64,000 bases of DNA from Spirochaetales bacterium (lineage in GTDB: Bacteria; Spirochaetota; Spirochaetia; DSM-2461). The translations under genes were made by a program, and so were the position numbers. Of the stretch, positions 62,368-64,000 are shown one piece after another. Numbering within the stretch: position 1 is the stretch's first letter; each line of letters begins with the position of its first letter. Below the pieces are notes generated by a model. That model was not told the DNA's origin and did not search any database. It saw only the letters and a program-made list of their open reading frames with translations. The stretch spans positions 1 to 64,000 of the forward strand of contig QKAW01000055.1 of the NCBI GenBank assembly GCA_003247135.1, in the 5' to 3' direction.

Positions 62368-63717
62368 ATGAAACGAATAATGCTAATTTTAGTAACTTTA
62401 TCTAGTTACTTAAGCGCTGTAAATATTAATATAACCCAGGTAGATACATCAAAGCTTGTACTAAACCAGAACATTAATATTTATGCTCAAATAACTGATG
62501 ATAATGGTGAACATATTCCGGGGTATAAAATTGATAATATAAGAATTAACGAATACAGTGATAATACAATTGTTGATGAACTTTATATTTCAGCAGTTCA
62601 AGAGGGAATAAATTCTGTAGGGGGAGTTAATTTCATACTATTAATTGATAATTCTGGAAGTATGTACAGGACAATTGATGGAAAATTAACAAATGTTGCT
62701 AATGAAATGAGAATATCAATAGCGAAAGATGCTGTAAAAGAGTTTATTACGAATAAAAAAAATGTTAAAGATAAAATCTTTTTAGCGTCTTTTAATACAG
62801 AATTAGATTTGATTACCCAGGAATTAGATGGAGAAAATTTGGATATTCTGAATAAAATTACAGTTCCTTTACCAGGTAATAAAACCGAGCTGTATACTTC
62901 TTTAGTTGAATCTTTGGAATTTTTTAAAGAAATAAGTGGAAGAAAGGTTATAGTTGTTCTTTCTGATGGGGAAAATGTTTATGCAGAAGATAATGATAAA
63001 AGAGTTGGTTATCTAGATGTAATTGAGAACTTTCTTAAAAATGGAGTAACACTTTTTGGAATAAATTTTGCGGGAGAAGCTGATAGTAATCTGATTTCTA
63101 TATGCAATCAGACCGGTGGATATATTTTAAATGCATTTAACCAGTCTGATCTAATGAATATATATTCTAAAATAAATAAGCAGATTCAAACTGAATACTT
63201 AATAACATACAGAGCATCTATGTTTCCAAGTTTGAAAAAAGGTGTAGAATTAGTAATAAATGATAATAAATCACAGATAAGAACCTATTATTCAAGTACT
63301 GTTTTTGGTGTCCCAAAGGATAAACTAACTCCCATCATATTTCTTTTACCCTTTTTATCAATAATACTAATTTTTATTATTTGGAATATTAATTTTCAAA
63401 AGGCTAATATATCTCCAAATATTGAAATACTTGAAAAAGCTCCAGGTGTCTCTGTTAATTGTTCTACAATTGTACTTGGTAATAATGAAACAATAATTGG
63501 TGGGAATGACTCTGCTGATTTAACCATAGTTGGTGGTGAATCCGTTTCTAAGGATTATGCAAAAATAGAATATAACAAAGAGTTAAAAAATTATACTGTT
63601 ATTTCAAAAGAAGCTATTATAGTAAATAACAAAAAGACTCAAAAGAAAATTTTGGAACCAGGTGACGTTATAAATATTGATGGAACTTTGGTTTTATTTG
63701 ATGATCAAAAAAAATAA
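62368..63717 (+). CDS. Exported VWA-domain protein with TM helix and cytoplasmic FHA domain
   Basis: 449 residues from ATG 62368 (GAGG 62358-62361). A signal peptide (1-17) precedes a short beta domain and a von Willebrand A domain (about 87-280) with an intact MIDAS: 'IDNSGSM' (94-100), Thr173 and Asp200 in 'VLSDGEN'. A membrane helix (321-341) leads to a cytoplasmic FHA-like domain (about 365-445: 'TIIGGNDSADLTI', 'ESVSKDYAKIEY'). In it the Arg of IGR is Gly and the SxxH His is Tyr. The layout could pass a periplasmic metal-dependent adhesion event to the kinase side. It is the last gene of the cluster. Confidence 0.8.
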   Translation: MKRIMLILVTLSSYLSAVNINITQVDTSKLVLNQNINIYAQITDDNGEHIPGYKIDNIRINEYSDNTIVDELYISAVQEGINSVGGVNFILLIDNSGSMYRTIDGKLTNVANEMRISIAKDAVKEFITNKKNVKDKIFLASFNTELDLITQELDGENLDILNKITVPLPGNKTELYTSLVESLEFFKEISGRKVIVVLSDGENVYAEDNDKRVGYLDVIENFLKNGVTLFGINFAGEADSNLISICNQTGGYILNAFNQSDLMNIYSKINKQIQTEYLITYRASMFPSLKKGVELVINDNKSQIRTYYSSTVFGVPKDKLTPIIFLLPFLSIILIFIIWNINFQKANISPNIEILEKAPGVSVNCSTIVLGNNETIIGGNDSADLTIVGGESVSKDYAKIEYNKELKNYTVISKEAIIVNNKKTQKKILEPGDVINIDGTLVLFDDQKK

Positions 63718-63743
63718 TGGAATAGTCTATTCTATTCCATTAT
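63714..63743 (+). terminator. Hairpin at the end of the kinase/FHA/VWA cluster
   Basis: ATAATGGAATAG (63714-63725) and CTATTCCATTAT (63732-63743) form a perfect 12-base stem with a six-base loop, overlapping the stop codon. There is no T tract directly after. It marks the operon end. Confidence 0.6.
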
Positions 63744-63795
63744 ACAAGTTTCTACTGCCACATTTTTGACACTTTTTTATTATATTAGAAAGTGA

Positions 63796-64000
63796 CTATT
63801 TGCATGAAATATGACTAAGCTCTTTGTTAAAGTGAAAAAGGTAATTTAAATACTCTTTTTCCAGTTGTATATCTTTTTCACTTGTTTTCTCAGCGAGTAA
63901 AGTATCAAGAGTAGAATGAGCCTCTGAGTTGTTAATGTCAAAATATGCTGGTATAACATTTAAAAAATCGTTATTATAAACAGTACTAAACATATCAGGC
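63796..64000 (-). CDS. C-terminal fragment of an unknown protein (runs off the window)
   Basis: The frame is open through the window edge, ending at TAG 63798-63796. The visible 67 residues include 'NVIPAYFDINNSEAHSTLD' and 'KDIQLEKEYLNYLFHFNKE', helical and charged; the end is 'LSHISCK'. An ATG at 63993 is visible but the frame continues upstream of it, so the true start is likely outside. No family is recognised. It converges on the kinase cluster. Confidence 0.45.
   Translation of the reverse strand, partial: PDMFSTVYNNDFLNVIPAYFDINNSEAHSTLDTLLAEKTSEKDIQLEKEYLNYLFHFNKELSHISCK

Noticed and set aside
63744-63795. Small RNA or promoter after the kinase cluster
   Set aside because: 52 bases with T-runs but no stem or paired promoter boxes; nothing could be supported.

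Overview
The window reads as a stretch of an AT-rich Gram-negative chromosome, most probably from a free-living spirochaete (order Spirochaetales). The grounds are indirect. Exported binding proteins have a mature N-terminus of the type small residue-G-N-K-E instead of a lipobox cysteine. There is a motile, fermentative gene set (FlgF/FlgG, FliB, MCP, pyruvate formate-lyase). Very large Ig-repeat exported proteins are present, one ending in a porin-like barrel. TTG and GTG starts are common. No rRNA, IS element, prophage or CRISPR array was seen.

Layout. 1-11.5 kb: a surface locus with the 3' part of a giant Ig/TIG/propeller protein, a lipoprotein resembling sugar-binding proteins, and a 1969-residue Ig-repeat protein with an outer-membrane barrel. 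11.5-15 kb: a PilZ protein, a small membrane iron-sulfur protein, and a cytoplasmic-sensing MCP with CZB and hemerythrin domains. 15-17.4 kb: an autoregulated-looking XRE-cupin regulator with a two-subunit isopropylmalate/homoaconitate-type dehydratase. 17.4-23.6 kb: a compact pabA-pabB-pabC, M28-like peptidase, Rep/UvrD helicase operon. 23.7-25.4 kb: flgF-flgG behind a sigma-28-like promoter. 25.4-28.3 kb: PBP1 with a ParB-like partner. 28.4-31.8 kb: an 1143-residue protein that I think is a pyrophosphate-type PEP carboxykinase. 32-39.1 kb: a BMP-type (purine nucleoside) ABC importer with two binding proteins, plus an AzgA-type purine permease. 39.2-46.7 kb: aldolase, M23 peptidase, SlyD with a cysteine-rich tail, a CBM48 protein, HD-GYP, YraN, small proteins, and GlgX. 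46.8-52.3 kb: three identical tRNA-Gly genes, pyruvate formate-lyase, and a galactonate breakdown operon. 52.3-56.8 kb: GNAT, FliB, an RNA-methylase-like protein, and a LytS/LytR-type two-component pair. 56.9-63.7 kb: a bactofilin-like membrane protein followed by a tight cluster of an unknown protein, a PPP-like phosphatase, a Hanks kinase with an external PEGA-like region, a multi-TM FHA protein and a VWA-TM-FHA protein.

The last cluster (58.1-63.7 kb) is the best candidate for an undescribed system. Kinase, opposing phosphatase and two membrane-anchored FHA readers are translationally coupled, and one reader carries a periplasmic von Willebrand A domain. Both FHA domains lack the usual phosphothreonine-contact residues. 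Regulatory features also stand out: TTAAGT hexamers tiled over the XRE promoter, a terminator whose 3' arm can also mask the next gene's ribosome site, a hairpin over the MCP ribosome site, and probable leaderless starts for the PilZ and HD-GYP genes and for glgX. Everything was read by eye; family assignments rest on recognised motifs, not on searches.
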